Part shown: positions 1-13,552 of the stretch, in pieces | Numbering within the stretch: the first letter of the stretch is position 1 | How the letters are laid out: every line of letters starts with the position of its first letter | From: Antedon bifida | Lineage: Eukaryota > Echinodermata > Crinoidea > Comatulida > Antedonidae | Length of the DNA stretch: 64,000 nucleotides | Assembly: GCA_963402885.1 (NCBI GenBank) | Contig: OY727101.1 | Coordinates: forward strand, 18,204,417 to 18,268,416 | Direction of reading: 5' to 3' | Position numbers and translations under genes: made by a program | Notes under the pieces: generated by a model | Seen by the model: the letters and a program-made list of their open reading frames with translations, nothing else | Told to the model about the DNA's origin: nothing | The model's database searches: none

Positions 1-1364
1 TTTTTTTCATTAAGATACTTTTATTGCAGGGCCGTAGCCACCAGTACGGTTGGTAAGGTTTCAACCTGACCACTTTTTCACAGAGGCCTTTGACAACCCA
101 GAGGGCTTAAACAGAGATTGTTCCCTTTTCTTGCGAAAACTGGACCACTTTATTTCTTGTGGCTACATCACTGTATTGTTTTGTTGTGTCCATTCTTTTC
201 TTTCTGCATCAATTGGTCTTTTCCTCTTTCTTTCCCCTTCTTTTTTCCCCTCTTTCTTTTCCCTTCAACTTTCTCTCCATTCAAAGAAGTTGGTTTGCTC
301 TTAATATGACCATTTTCTTATTTTTATCAGTGTATTATTTTCATTTACTCTGTTCAGTACTTTCCTCAGTTATTGCTACGTTTTCCATTTACCATTCTCT
401 GCACACACAAACATTAATATGATAAAAAATATATCCTGTTTAATTTTTTAGCAGTAATATATATTTAATATCATAATCATTGTATTATAATTAGTATCAT
501 ATCCTTATTTTTGTTTTATACTTTATTTTTCTGATTTGCAAGCTGCAAATAGAGTTAGTTTAGACAGTAACAACCGAGCATAAGGCCTACTCAGCATGCA
601 GCCTCCTTAATTCACTGAAAACCTCATAATAAAAGCATGTTTAATTGCTGTTGACCAACATAGAGCATTAAGCTAGCCTATATTACAATCATGTAACCGT
701 TTTCCAGCGAGGCAAACCATACATAACGTAATGAAGGACATTGTTAATGACCAGCATGGGTTAACAAACCTCCGACCTTATTGTTAAGAGCGCGTGCAGC
801 TAGACTGCATTAGTAATTAAATGGGAATTTATTATTATGCCTTGTTTACCAAACTAAATTTTTATCATTGGAAACAAATTAGCATAGTAAATATGGGATC
901 GTGTTGGTGTATTTATTATTTGATGAAGGTTTAGTATGCCATTGCCATCCTAATTCATGGTTATGTTCTTATATTATCAATATCATTTTATGCATCATAT
1001 TGTTATCAAATTGTTATCATTACCCTGTTATCAATATTTGTTTTCATCGTCATACATTCTTTTAAAAATATCAGTCACCACAATAAAGGACATAAAGCTG
1101 AGAACCAGTTGATATTATTTAGAATTTTAAAACAGAGTTTTATAGCACCACAATGATTGAGCAGTATAGTAGGGTGGCATTTTCTTGTCCTTTTTTATTT
1201 TTGCCATGTCCAGGATAAAGATGATAGTACTAAACACTTTTAATCTTGATTCTAATTAATGTTTTTCTGTTCTGTTTTACTTGACTTGCTGAATGTTATC
1301 TATATAGGCCTATAACTGATTGAACTGAACTTGAACTTATCCTTTATGCATGCCCATGGTTTAG
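1..1364. other. No gene seen
   Basis: Opens with a GC-richer scrap (GGGCCGTAGCCACCAGTACG) that looks like a repeat edge, then a pyrimidine-rich stretch (190-300). The overlapping open frames there come from the T/C bias. A block of mixed composition at 540-800 has no exon signals. Confidence 0.4.
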
Positions 1365-1480
1365 GGGCATCTTTAGTTTTCTTCCTCTTGGCACTTCTCA
1401 GGAGCCCTCATAAGCTCCAGGGCCCCTGGGTCTAGCCAGTGAGCAGCGCTCATAGTCGTTACGCCACTGCCTTTATGACA
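1365..1480 (-). repeat. Interspersed repeat fragment
   Basis: GC-rich block whose minus strand begins GGCAGTGGCGTAACGACTA and continues TGGCTAGACCCAGGGGCCC. It looks like the end of a dispersed repeat of the GGCGTAAC type common in marine invertebrates; family not identified. Confidence 0.35.
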
Positions 1481-1599
1481 TTTTCAAGAATAACAACTTC
1501 ATTCTTAATGAAGAATTGGAGAAAAAGAGTACAGTACCTCTCCAAGTTATTTAACCTACAATTCACTAAAATACAAGGCTATACACATACTGTAAATGT

Positions 1600-1668
1600 G
1601 GCACTGCAGCTGTAGTTCACATGCTTGCTTATCAATACTTTAAACCTGGTTCAAATCCTTGTACCTCT
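1600..1668 (+). mobile_element. tRNA-derived SINE head, degraded
   Basis: GCTGTAGTTCACATGCTTGC followed by TTTAAACCTGGTTCAAATCC resembles a tRNA head; the pol III B box GGTTCAAATCC is at 1648-1658. The A box is poor. Confidence 0.4.
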
Positions 1669-3390
1669 CTTTAATGGTTATGTTGAAATACACATTTATC
1701 CTTACTTAACTTTTAAATGTTATAATGATGTTTTTTATCATTTAACACATTGACATTTTAACATTGGGATATAAAAATGCACCCCAAATTTTAAGAAAAG
1801 GATCCATCTATGTGGGTATAAACTGACCCACAGCCTGTTGAGCTTATTCTTTGTTCAGAATATAGTTTACAATAAGTAGTGACATGCGTAATTTAAACAA
1901 TCGTTTCAGTTAATATATTACTAATTTATAAATACTGTTATTTATATTCAGTGAAAAAAAAGAATAATTTACTAAAATTCTAGTTAATCAATTAACCATA
2001 TAACTGTTCCTATTTAGTGAAAATAAAATTACTTTTATTAATAACAAATTTTTTACTAAGGTCAAAAATTAATAACCCCCTTTTTTTTATTCAGAGTTAA
2101 AATTAGTTTACTTTATTATTAAAAAAGTACTGTAAAATTACCAGATTACATTAAGCCAGTGTTATAGCATACTTTAACCGGGTACTATATGTCAGCGGCC
2201 GTTTGTCGGTCTAATAGTCTGCAGTTAATGCCTAATAAAGCTTTATAAATCTGTAAAAAATATTATATTAAAAAAAAAAACATATAATGTGGTTAAAAGT
2301 TAAATTGTAACATACTGTTATATTCTATAAATATATATGATCGTTTCAAAGAGATTATATTTCGTCCTTTTGACGTCCACACACTTGGATGGTTGCCGCG
2401 GTTAAACCCTTTATACAATGTTTTCTAGGTAATTACCAGGATGACCGAATATAATGTAATTTGATTTGTCTATTAACAGTATTTGTAAGTAATTCCATGC
2501 CTCCCTCCGGGATAATTAAAAATCCTCTAATTTAGGACCTCTCCTATAAAGAGATCATTTTATGTGACCTGAATTAAAACAGAAAATGTTATATTAAATA
2601 TAAAATTGTATGATGTTTTTTTCAAAGACAATCGGAAAAAAAGCCTGTGGATTTCTGGCTGGTACAATTATATAATTTTTTTGTTATAAAGACTTTATGA
2701 ACCATTAAAAAGAGGGTTATCCATCCCTCTGATCACACCTTCCCCATCTGAATATATCAGTATGATTATGATAAGATTTGATAAATAAAACATTGTATGG
2801 TGTTTTCTCGAGTATCATTCCCTCTGGCATCATCTTACTTTCAATGCAAAGGAATCATGATACCTTGGATCAGAAAAAAGAAAAGAATTCTGACTGGCAC
2901 AAAGCCTAATTTTGTCATTATAAAACCTTTATAAGAGGTTTATAAGACCCGAATCAACCCCTCCCCCACCCCACTCTCTAAATACTGTATTACAATTTAT
3001 TGATTGTGGCAACAAAATATCTCTGAAAGAAATTCTGAATCCAAATTATAATCACAATAAGTTCATCTAGCTGGCCGAGAACTAGATATCAACTATTTGT
3101 TCTTCAATTGTCTTGGCGTTGATTAGGCAATAATTACTGGTTCTGTCAGTTGTATGACAACACAGATTTATCAAACCATAAAGAAAATGATTATAGTCAT
3201 TGTACTTTTCCTTACCTACCCCTGTCACTCTGTGACCTTTTTACGAATAATTAATGCATGTCTCTCGCCCATATTACGTCTTCACGTACATACTGATACA
3301 CAAATATTACTTGCTGTGTATTGTAACCTTTTAATAATTAAGGAATATACCTCCATTTTCAAATATAAATCCAAAGACAAATTGAAAAAG
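1669..3390. other. AT-rich, no gene seen
   Basis: Segments near 2610-2760 and 2790-2970 look like diverged relatives (TTCTGGCTGG / TTCTGACTGG, then TTATAAA...CTTTAT). Nothing else recognised. Confidence 0.3.
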
Positions 3391-3442
3391 GACAATGCTA
3401 TGGGTATCAGTTGCTGGATCTCAATGGAGATACAAATAAAAG
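3391..3442 (-). repeat. Single inverted relative of the 57.5-kb minisatellite unit
   Basis: About 50 bases (reverse: GAGATCCAGCAACTGATACC) match the minisatellite at 57453-57981 with few differences, on the opposite strand and 54 kb away. This shows the unit also exists as a dispersed single copy. Confidence 0.6.
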
Positions 3443-3942
3443 CCAGAAAGAAATTTCAGAGCTTTTGGGTAACACTAACATTACTTCAGTTCAACTAATT
3501 TTTTATATATTTACAAATTCATTACTTGTGATACAATAATGCATGAAACAAATAAAACACTGCTTAAATTATTTTACTTCAGAAATAGATTGAGAAATGA
3601 GAGGTTTACCTTCCCTCTTTACGTCGTCATTTTTACTTTTCAATATTTGCTTCCCCTCACCCACAATTGTTTATACGTTGGCGTTGAACTTGTTCCAACA
3701 CCTCTGTATGCTATAAGTCAAAACATTTTAACATTCATACAGACAGCTGACTGAAAGTAACCCACATAGCAATATATCATGTCTTTTGGGAAATTAATTT
3801 TGCTTTTATTTAATTATAGAACATTTATTTAATCACAATATTGCAATAACTCAAATTGAAATATATATATAGATCTAGGTACTATGATAACTAGGTTCAA
3901 ACTTTTTACACTTTCTATTGTGAAAAGTATAATGTCAAAAGC

Positions 3943-4300
3943 TTAAAGATGTATTGTCCTCCTGAAAAAATAAATTTAAAACAATTTTTTTGTTGAATAG
4001 ACCATTTTAATGTCACACGATTCACTTTGGCCAAATGTACTGTAGGATCTGAAACACTTTGTTTTAAAGAAAAGACAATGAGATTCAGTTTAAAATTAAG
4101 TGTTTATTTGTCAAATTATAAGCGAAATCATTATTATAATAAAAGAAAAAAAGACAATGGGATTCAGGTTAAAACTAACAATTTATTTGTCAATTTCTAA
4201 GTGAAATCATTACTATATTGGTAGGTCGAAATAACTTTGTTGAATTTAAAACTACAAAAAGTTTGATCTTATTCATATTCATTTTTTTTTGTGAGACAAG
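3943..4300 (-). mobile_element. MITE family 2, copy 1 (with internal duplication)
   Basis: Family 2 is about 300 bp with ends TTTAAAGATGTATTGTCCCC and a diverged complement. The interior motifs are TTTTTGGTCAAAGTGAATAA and ATTAAAATGGCATATTCAAC. No coding frame. This copy is reversed, and an inner segment of about 75 bp is duplicated in tandem (4074-4135 and 4153-4220). Confidence 0.65.
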
Positions 4301-4630
4301 GAATGGAAAATACATTTTGAACACTCATTTTTTTAGTTCAAGATATTGATAACAGACATTTTATTAAAAATGATATAATAAATAACACAAATTGTAAAAG
4401 TACTGAAATGTCCTGTAAAATTTATAATTAAAAATAAGTTGATTTTGTTTCTATTTTCTGAATCTTAAGATAGACTTGTATGTAGGTGATGGTGGACATT
4501 GATGTTGTAATAAACCCTTTAAGTTGCGCATAAACACAACATGTGTTCGGTTGTCAGTGTAAGCACTTCACGCTACAGAGTGATTAGTAAATGTGTCACT
4601 GTAGCGACCTACTTTATTTTTTATCTTCAG

Positions 4631-4711
4631 CGTTCTCCTATAACTGTACAGTTACGAGCCGTGTGTATTTTAAGTGTGACCGATTTCGGTCTATTCGTGA
4701 TGCTGCAATTT
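4631..4711 (+). other. Candidate 81-nt exon, plus strand
   Basis: Acceptor TTATTTTTTATCTTCAG and donor AATTT|GTAAGAA bound an open frame, FSYNCTVTSRVYFKCDRF then RSIRDAAI, entered and left in phase 1. The Cys spacing faintly recalls half of a sushi module, whose exons are usually phase 1-1, but the match is too short to claim a family. Confidence 0.22.
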
Positions 4712-5682
4712 GTAAGAATGGTTCTTTAATTTTTAAACACTTAACGTCAAGCAGCAAAAGGGTCAGTAACTCTTTAGGCAACCTAGATCTTTATTTGATG
4801 AATGGGCAACAAAATGGGAAGAGCCTGGCCAGGCTAGACTAGATTGCATCAGAAAGAAGATGTATTAATGAGTGTTAATGACATCCTGACAACGAAAAGG
4901 AGGCATAGAAAATCCGATAGATTTACTTGTGTTTCTATGTTCTAGTTCAGTGTAAACACAAACTTTAGTAATAAATTGAACCTACTCGTGAATTATGTGA
5001 CCTTGTTTGAAATAAGAAAATGGAACAGTCTAGGGTTGAAAACCAAGTCTGTGCTGAAAGTGTAACAAATGTTTTTAAATGATTTACAACCCCTGGTTTC
5101 GTTATCACCTGTTTTATGTAAAGTCATGCAAATTTTCTTAAGAGAAAATAAGAGGTACGTATCTTATATAGAAAAAAAACAAATTAAATGTTGATTTACA
5201 AATAATAATTTGTAAGTAATATGTAAATATTCAAAAAAGATTTGTTGGGCATTGTCAAGCTACATAAACACAAAAGAATTATAAACAAAATATCAATATG
5301 TTAAAAAAAAAATATTTGTGACTTTGGTCTCTGTGTAAAGTATCATCATAATTTTTCATCTGTGGAGAATGAGGGATTTATTATTAAAATATAAAAAGAG
5401 GAATTAAATAATTAAAACCATTCACAATCAATCCATTGAATGCAAAACAAACAAAATATTGAGGAAGGATTATTACAAGTCATTCAAATAATCTTTTGAA
5501 AATATATGAGCTAGAAAAATTGAAATAAATATTCAATGATCATAATATAATTATCAAAATGATATTGATGAGAATGATGAATGAACTGCCAAGCAACTTG
5601 AGCGTAATCAGACATCAGAAGTAATGATTTATCATGTTTTACAATCCTAATGATTAATTGACGTTAGCTTAGGGTGAGGGCT

Positions 5683-5790
5683 ATGTCTTTCAACGTACAT
5701 TTGGCCATCATCTCTCAGGGGGTTGATGAGGCTTATGCAGCTGCAGAAATGGACACACTTCATGCCCAGTTTGATCCATTTAAATTCTAG
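5683..5790 (+). other. Candidate short ORF or last coding exon, plus strand
   Basis: A GC-richer block with a 35-codon ATG frame ending in TAG; its second half reads GVDEAYAAAEMDTLHAQF-DPFKF. A splice acceptor (CATCATCTCTCAG, 5706-5718) lies in phase with the frame, so it may be a terminal exon beginning at 5719. The opposite strand is also open through the block (CPGCCHGDDKLEFKW), so the strand is not certain. No family recognised. Confidence 0.25.
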
Positions 5791-6229
5791 TTTATCATCT
5801 CCATGGCAACAACCAGGGCAGTATGAATTCTTATAGTTTATAGTTAACATTAAAAATGTAAAGATTTTAAAATTTCCAGTTTATTGTTCTGTTTATTATA
5901 AACACCATTAATTAAATAATGAATATTAAATCAGGGTGGTTCATATAATAATTTAAAAAAAAATCCCATAGAATTATATTACATTCTTTTGTTTGATTTA
6001 TAAAAATACAATAAATAAATATAAAATATCATTAAAATAATGATTAGAATAGCACCTTTTCTTCCACTGAAATAACCAATCTTCTTTATTAAAGACCCCT
6101 TCCCTGCAATTTTGGACGTTTTTTGGAAAATAATACATATATATCACTTTAAAAACATTAAACCATGTCATTCCTTGTCTTAAATGTACGTTTTATGGTA
6201 AATTATGATAAAAAGTGAGAAACAATGCA

Positions 6230-6570
6230 CTACCTAAGTAGCTCGCGGCGATCGACCTCTCGTGGACGGTCTTAGGCCTAGCCTAGCTAGGCTTAGTTTT
6301 GTAGGCCTAGCTGGTAAACATCGGTAACGTACGAACATCGTACGCTAGCTATATACCTAGCCTGACGTTGTATAGTTGCTGCATTAATTGTCTTTTTATT
6401 TTTGCCAGACTCCGTTGATACAAGTTGGGGAAAACCCGGTATTTTCACTGAAAAGTTAGGAGTCTTCCATTTGTTTTTGCCTCACGATCGATCGAAAAGT
6501 GGGCGAATTACAGGTGAAAAACAAAAATATCAATCCGCGCGCAATGCATTTTGGGATTTATAGCGGGCCG
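6230..6570. promoter_or_regulatory. CpG-rich island, candidate promoter
   Basis: About 25 CpGs in 340 bases (CTCGCGGCGATCGACC, CACGATCGATCG, ATCCGCGCGC) within otherwise CpG-poor DNA. Near its right end ATGCATTTTGGGATTTATAG resembles the ZNF143/SBS promoter element (reverse of ACTACAATTCCCAGAATGC). No exon could be linked to it. It lies 7 kb beyond the 3' end of the zinc-finger gene, so it may mark the neighbouring gene. Confidence 0.35.
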
Positions 6571-6719
6571 CTATAATTATTAGAATCGACTTATTTTTCA
6601 CATTTTTAACCGTTTAAAGACGAAAAAAATTATCGCAATAGGACCATATAGTATTATTTTTACATTAAATATAGTTTGTGATGTTAAATTAGATCTAAAA
6701 AACGTAGGGAAGGGGGCTT

Positions 6720-6851
6720 TAAGCTCTGTCTACACACTGACAAAAAAATGTGATGTGCCCATATATGGACATGATGACATCATATCACTACCATATTTGG
6801 GCATATCACTACTGTATTTTGTCTATTTTGACAGTGTAGACATGAGCTTTA
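6720..6851 (+). mobile_element. MITE family 1, copy A
   Basis: Nonautonomous DNA transposon of 130-170 bp with terminal inverted repeats TAAAGCTCTGTCTACACTA... on the left and the complement on the right. The ends are TA/TA, compatible with Tc1/mariner-type TA target sites. The interior is itself almost palindromic and holds one or two units of ATCACTACCATATTTGGGC. No coding capacity. In this copy the left repeat is shortened (CTACACACTGAC). Confidence 0.8.
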
Positions 6852-7351
6852 GGTAGTCCTTGAATTGCTCTTGACATCAATGATCTATACACGCCATCAA
6901 ATGTTAACAACTTGTTTACAATATTTAATAATATAATAACTATAAATGTTATAGTGCACGTAGGCACACCAATGTCCTCATAGTGCTCATTGTTTTTCAA
7001 TTATCTGTTTTTGTATATCTCAGAGCCAACATATATGTATGTATATTTTATATGCAAATGACAAAAAATGGAAGTAATTTTCCACTGATGAATGAATAAA
7101 TGGTGAAATACTAAAAATAATGTTTCACTTTTTTCCGATTAATGTTTCTTCTCTGGGTCATGTCATGTCCTTGGCAGCCATTCATACTATGTTGGCAATT
7201 GAGGTACGCATGCAGGTCATTAATTGAGTAAGTACCTACCCTGTGGAGATGTATAGTCCTTTTACATTACTTTGATTTATTACCAATTGTACTGTGTTGG
7301 GTAAGACTGAAATAAAAACGATTTGTAAACAAACCTACTGTATGTATATTC

Positions 7352-7481
7352 TTAAGCTGTCTACACTATCAAACTTTATGTGACAAAAAAAAATGTGATG
7401 TGCCCATATATGGACATGATGATGTCATATCACTACCATATTTGGACACATCAAACTAATTTGATAGTGTAGACAAAGTAA
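7352..7481 (+). mobile_element. MITE family 1, copy B
   Basis: Complete ends (AAGCTGTCTACACTATCAAA and its diverged complement). Carries one internal ATCACTACCATATTTGG unit, the short form. Confidence 0.78.
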
Positions 7482-7723
7482 GTATTTGCGTTTGATTTAA
7501 CTGAAGATAATGATACAATGAATTGATTGCTATCTCATCAGGATATATTTGGATATATGAACTTACTCAAGTTTTCTTTTGTTACCAAGATCCAAACACA
7601 AACTAATAAACATTCAAGTAGTTACTGAGGTTTTTATATATCCTGTTTACGATTGTTTTCTTTTAATGGTTAATTAATTTGATTGTATCAGGTATTTTAC
7701 ATTTCAAAGTTATAGTATTGTTT

Positions 7724-8025
7724 TTAAAGATGTATTGTCATCCAAAAAACATGAAAAATGAAGATTAATAAAATCAGACTTTGTAGGCCATTTTGCAGTT
7801 TTAATAAAGTTACTCATTTCTGTAGAAAAAAACCCAAAAATAATTATTTCACTTATAAAAAGAGAAAAGAAAGGGTTAATTTGAACCAAAACATATTTTT
7901 TGCTTTAAATTACATTTTTTTCAGGTAAATAATTTTGTTTTCGATCCAGTTTTTGGTCAAATAACTGTTATGTGACATTAAAATGGCATATTCAACAAAA
8001 AATTGTTTAGGGATACAATCTTTAA
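7724..8025 (+). mobile_element. MITE family 2, copy 2
   Basis: Best-preserved copy. Left end TTAAAGATGTATTGTCATCC and right end GGGATACAATCTTTAA flank 300 bp. TTAA or TA target use is possible at the tips; the family type is not settled. Confidence 0.7.
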
Positions 8026-8691
8026 AATTATTATAGTATCATATAATAATAATAATAATATACTATTTGTTGTCTATTAGTTTTCCACAAATTTCTTAAT
8101 AAATTGTATAATGTGGTCACAATAAGTCTAGAAGCAGATTCCACCATTGACACAATAGAAAAAAAAACATTACAATGAGATTATATGGTACATTAAATAA
8201 AATAAATAAAAATAAAGGTAGAATACTGCATACACATAACAATGATCCCGGATTCAGTAGACAATAACATTCATTTACCATAGTTCAAGAGAAGCATAGT
8301 TCAATAACTGTAGTACTAGGAAACAAAAACTATGTTATAGTGCAACGATTGAAGAACAAATAAAATAAAGGAAACCTAGGTTTATGTTAGGTGTTTATGT
8401 TTGTTTGTGAACCGAAAGTCTTTCGTTTTTAATTGGGTTTTGTTCTTCGCTTTTCTGTTTATAATAATAATAAATAAATCACCGGTATTTCTACATAATA
8501 CCTTTCACAACCTCTCTACTAAACTAGGAATGACTTTTTATTTGGTTCAGAACGGTGGGAAAATGTGCTTTTTAAGGGTATGTTATGCAACAAGGATTTA
8601 TTCAATCATTTAAAATGGGAAAATTTGTTTTACATGGGTTAATCAATATGCACAAATTTAAACACACTTTAAAATTTCTACCTTACATGCA

Positions 8692-8841
8692 TAAAGCTCT
8701 GTCTACACTATCAAACTTTATGTGACAAAAAATGTGATGTGCCCATATATGAACATGATGATGTCATATCACTACCATATTTGGGCATATCACTACCATA
8801 TTTGGGTACATCAACTATTTTGACAGTTTAGACAGAGCTTA
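8692..8841 (+). mobile_element. MITE family 1, copy C
   Basis: Full-length 150-bp copy with both terminal repeats and two internal units; close to the apparent consensus. Confidence 0.85.
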
Positions 8842-11800
8842 AGAAGTGTATATTTGAATGAACTATTTTGTACAGTATGAGAAAATAGTTATTAATAGTT
8901 TTTGTGATCAATATTGCATTTCCGCAATCTTCTCTAGTCTCTTCTTAGTAGGCCTACACATTTACCAGGGCCAGTTTTAATTAATTTGGGCGCCAAGGAA
9001 CGAAACAACAAACATGTATTCACATTATTTAGTGCATACAAGTATCGACGTCTTCTACTATTTTATTCAAATAATACATATAATTTACATTAGTTGTGAA
9101 GGCTACAGAACGTCAAAGATCACACGCTAGCGTACGGTTCAAAACAATCTGGGGAAACATGGCTTACTTTTTATTGTCAACGAACCTAAGAAGGTAAATC
9201 CTAACGAACCCATTTCATAAAGGTAAAACTATAAAAGCTTAGAATTTTATTTTTATACTTATCATAATACTGATCTATTCAATAGATAATAAAAGATAAA
9301 TATAGGTAGACATCTTATACGTAATTGCATTAAAAGTTTTGGTTGTAAATGGAACAATAGCAACAATAAAAGAGAGTCTGGGCTTTAAGCTATCAATACC
9401 TGTAAAATATAAAGGCCATTCTTTGTACTGGTCTAGTCTGGCTTATGATTAATGCAAGTTAAAACAACAATATTTATACCTACATCCAGGGTTGCTAATA
9501 AACTTGTTTACATTGGCAGCAATATTAATAATATAAACGAAACTCTTTTAGGGGACAATTATGGGTTTTTCAGTTTTGAATGACATCTATTTAAAAAAAA
9601 ATGCAAGGAATGCCAGAAAGATTTTCTGTATTGAATAGACAATTTTAAAATATCTTTTTTACAAAATTTTTATACAGTATTTAAATTTGGTTTTTATTTT
9701 AAACCAATTCATATCAGTAATTTCAGAATAAGGTATTCAATTAACTCCTAATTCAACTGAATTTGTTATAATAAAATGGCGACGTTTCAGGACTCACCTT
9801 CCCCCAACCCCCTCCCCACCACCCAATCATTTCTGTTGTATCCAATTAAAGCATAGTTCTAATTCTAGGGTGTAAACACTGCTAAGTAATTGTCATTTAT
9901 CATTTAAAGCACAATTATTATCATCCCAGTCCACTTGACGCTTTTCATTTTCCGGTTTTGAGTCTTTTAAGTTGCCCTCGGACAATAGAGTCTCGTAAAA
10001 ATTCATCATTTAACTGTAGGCAAATCTATAAATTTAATTTTATTGTGGTCAAAATTCAGTCAAGGCTAGAAAGTTACTAGCCATCATTTTAGTATAATTG
10101 AAGATACAAGTTATTTTTTCTGTTGAACTTTTGCTTAACATGTAACTATACAATAAAACATTTGGTGCAATTCCCAAACACATATTGTACCCTGAATTGT
10201 GCTGTTGTTAAAGTTTTAGAGAGCAGATAGATATCTTTAAAAATGTGAGTTTGTTCAAAATGTCACATAGTGTGCCTCGAACATGTGCCGATTGTATAGC
10301 TATGGTCTGCAGCACTGCCTTAACTGCTCAAATCACTTGAATTGAGTGCATCCAGTTTAGTCCTAACATCACACTTCAATAACAACAAAGAAACGAAATC
10401 ATTTTTTAAATAATTAATTTTATTCATTTTTTCACTACACCACATAATTCACCTTAATGAGACAGAAACAAAATATAACAAATCTAACAAACAGCTAAAT
10501 GAACTATCTGGCAACTGTCCTGTTCATTATAAATAAGATTACTCATCATTGTTTTACACGTATAACATTCATTTAATGCCAGAAACCACACACATATGCG
10601 TTTGAACACTCACACTAAAACCCTCCCTTCCATACCCCATTTGACTCTAATATCAAACATCATAAAGCAAACTTTTACGTTTTTATCTAAAACAAATAAA
10701 TTTTTTCTTTTCGCATTATATTTATTGCGACTGAACGGTATTCACCAATTTAGACCGCAATATGGTTATTTAAGCACCAGTGTAAATCAGAGAGGCAGAC
10801 TGATTTAAAGTCCGTTTATAAACTGTACATATATAATCCACATAGTGACCCAATGGCCAACAAAAATAAAGCAAAATAAATGAGGACTCTATAGGCAATT
10901 ATCTGAACAATAACAATGTTAACAATACAAGGAAATCTATGAAATTGTTAATCTATAAAATAAACATTTTTCTCAACATAAAAGAATTAAAGAACCAATT
11001 CAGTGACTGAAGGAATACTATTACTTTTAACAAAAACTTTGGTGACAAAAAAAAAACTTGACAGACATTCACAAATAAAACATACTTTTCGTTTAGTAAT
11101 AAAACAAATATTTATGGAGAAAATATAGGTTTTGTATACTGTACTATAAGTACAATAACTAAAAAAAAAACACTGTTCTCATTGAAATAGGTGATTGCAC
11201 AGTATAAAACATAAAATGAGGCATTTTCTAATGCTCTATTACTTTTTAACATTGTTGAAAACTATTAGGAAAATGCCTATACCCTATCTAGGCCTAAATA
11301 CATCACAGTGTCTACCATTTAAAAATCATTTATACAAACAACGTTTTTTATTTTATACATATATTTTTTCTTTATTTGACATCAAATAGTTATATGATTT
11401 TTAGGTGATTGTTTAGGATTTTTTATTAAAAAATACTCAAAAGGTATGCATTTTAACTATAGCACCTTTTCAGACTATTGACTAATAACTATCCACTAGA
11501 AGACATTTTACCTGCTCACTGACTAGAAAATGTTTTTATGATTTTTAAAGTTTTCTTTCTTTAAATCAAAACTGCTTTGATTGTCTGGCATTTAACATTA
11601 CAAAAAAATTAAAACAGTCAAATTTACTAAAACATGATTTTTCAAAAGAGAACATAATAAACACTTAGGCCCAAAATCAGTTGAACCATTTTAAGTGCCA
11701 TTATTGGACACTGTACTGTGTTCAATCCATTGTCTAGGTACCTCTGCAACTAACCATGGTTAAAGTGCTGATTAGAATTCTAAATCAATTATCTTTTGTC

Positions 11801-13519
11801 AAAAAGAAAAAATTTAAAGATTTAAAATCAACAATCAAAAATTATCTTTATACCTTATATAAGGTAGAATTGCATAATGAAATAATAATGTCAATTATTT
11901 TAAAAATTTGTAATAAAAATCAATGAATTTTAAATAAATAAGTTGTGTACTAAAATGCAGAGGGCATTAAAAGTGTCTAAAATTGTTAGCAAAACATTAA
12001 CAATAATTTAACTTTAGAACTGTTGAAGGATTAAAAGAATAAATATTTGGAAATAGCGATTATTGTACAAATGACATCTAATAAATAGTAAATATAACAT
12101 TAAATAAATGTGAGTGGTGGGGTTTTTAAAGTAAAAAACAATGTTAATTTTTAATAAAATACAGTCAATTCTACCAAACTCGCTTAAAGCAAAAAGAAAT
12201 CATATTCATTTTTTTTATAGAAGTCAATAATTTTTTTGAAGTCTTAAACAAACCTAAGCAAATATCTAAACCGAAATAAGGATTGGTTTGATAAATATGG
12301 CCAACATTTTTCACTTAAGTACTTCTGAACTTAAGAAAAAACTAATAAATGCTAGCCCATGATTTAAAGAAAGCGTGATTCCTCTCCAGTATTTTAGGAA
12401 GCCTGGTAATGGGAGAGTTGACTGTACTGTTTATAGTTAAATTACTTTATAAAGTAATACTACAAATATTACAAGTTTTACCACCTAAAAAGGTTATAAA
12501 TCGTTCTATGTGCCTTGGCACATACATAAAACAATCTTCATCTTGCACAGTAATGAAATAAATAATTTTAAAAACATTTTCCAAAAACATACAATTTTTT
12601 TTATGTACATGGGTTATCTTTATAACCCTGGTTTCTTCAAAGTATTTATCATTTTTAAATTAGTTAACAATTTCTGAAATATATTACAATCTTTTAAACT
12701 GGATATAGTTTAAGTTATTATTGGATAGATGTGCTAAGCCTTAGTACTGGTATAGGCGAGTAGGAATATTCAAAGGTTTTCTATCAATTTGCAACTATTT
12801 CCTCACGTTGTCAAAAGCAAATTTGATTACCATCAAAATTGCTTTAAACCAAGGAAAAATAATATTAATTAATAATTTATTTAATGAGATACAATAAGGA
12901 CAACCGTACATTGGGTTTACTAACATATTGTAGAACATTTTTGCATATTTGAAGCCTACTACGGATAAACTTGGTACACACACAGGGCTGTATACGCAGA
13001 CGAGGGTGATTTTAGGCTATTATACATTGTTAGGTTTCACCATAGTATGTACAATTTATCTAGTGTTATTGATTAAAAATTATTCGATTATGGTTATATT
13101 TTATCTCAAGGAATATTTCTACTTAACATTCTTTTAAATGGTCTTTAAGAACAGTTTATATTTTACAAAGTTTACTAAAACTCCAGACAAAGGCTAAACA
13201 CACCAACTAAATGATTGTTTAAGATTTTAGCTATATTATGATTATTAATATAACTGGAACTGTTATTTAAATTTCAACCATCAATAACTTAATAATTTAC
13301 CTTTAAAATAAACTTTCTAATGTTTGAGATCATTTCTTTTATGGTAAAAAAGCTGCATTTTGGCATATTATTTCTAAAGTGTGAGTTGTCATTATTTAGA
13401 ATAAATAAGCATAAATGGAAAAATTAAAAGCTATTAAATAATAAATAAAATACTTAGAATAAGATTTACATTGCAAATATTAACAAAGGTGGTGGATATG
13501 AATCCAGTCTTTTTTTAAA
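8842..13519. other. 3' flank of the zinc-finger gene; no other gene seen
   Basis: AT-rich throughout. Part may be 3' UTR if distal poly(A) signals are used. A C-rich patch lies at 9796-9830. Near 10265-10380 a less AT-rich stretch (GTGCCTCGAACATGTGCC) stands out without a recognisable origin. No MITE of family 1 occurs between 8842 and the gene. Open frames here are short and have no coding character. Confidence 0.4.
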
Positions 13520-13525
13520 TTTATT
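13520..13525 (-). terminator. Poly(A) signal AATAAA, proximal
   Basis: AATAAA on the minus strand, 28 bases past the stop codon of the zinc-finger gene. Further minus-strand AATAAA copies at 12876-12881 and 10419-10424 would give longer 3' UTRs. In such AT-rich DNA the hexamer is common, so which signal is used is unknown. Confidence 0.4.
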
Positions 13526-13552
13526 AAATCTAAAGATTGATACAAGATATTT

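Noticed and set aside
50-422. Three overlapping plus-strand frames rich in F, L and S
   Set aside because: They follow from the pyrimidine-rich strand bias, look alike in all frames and lack any conserved motif.
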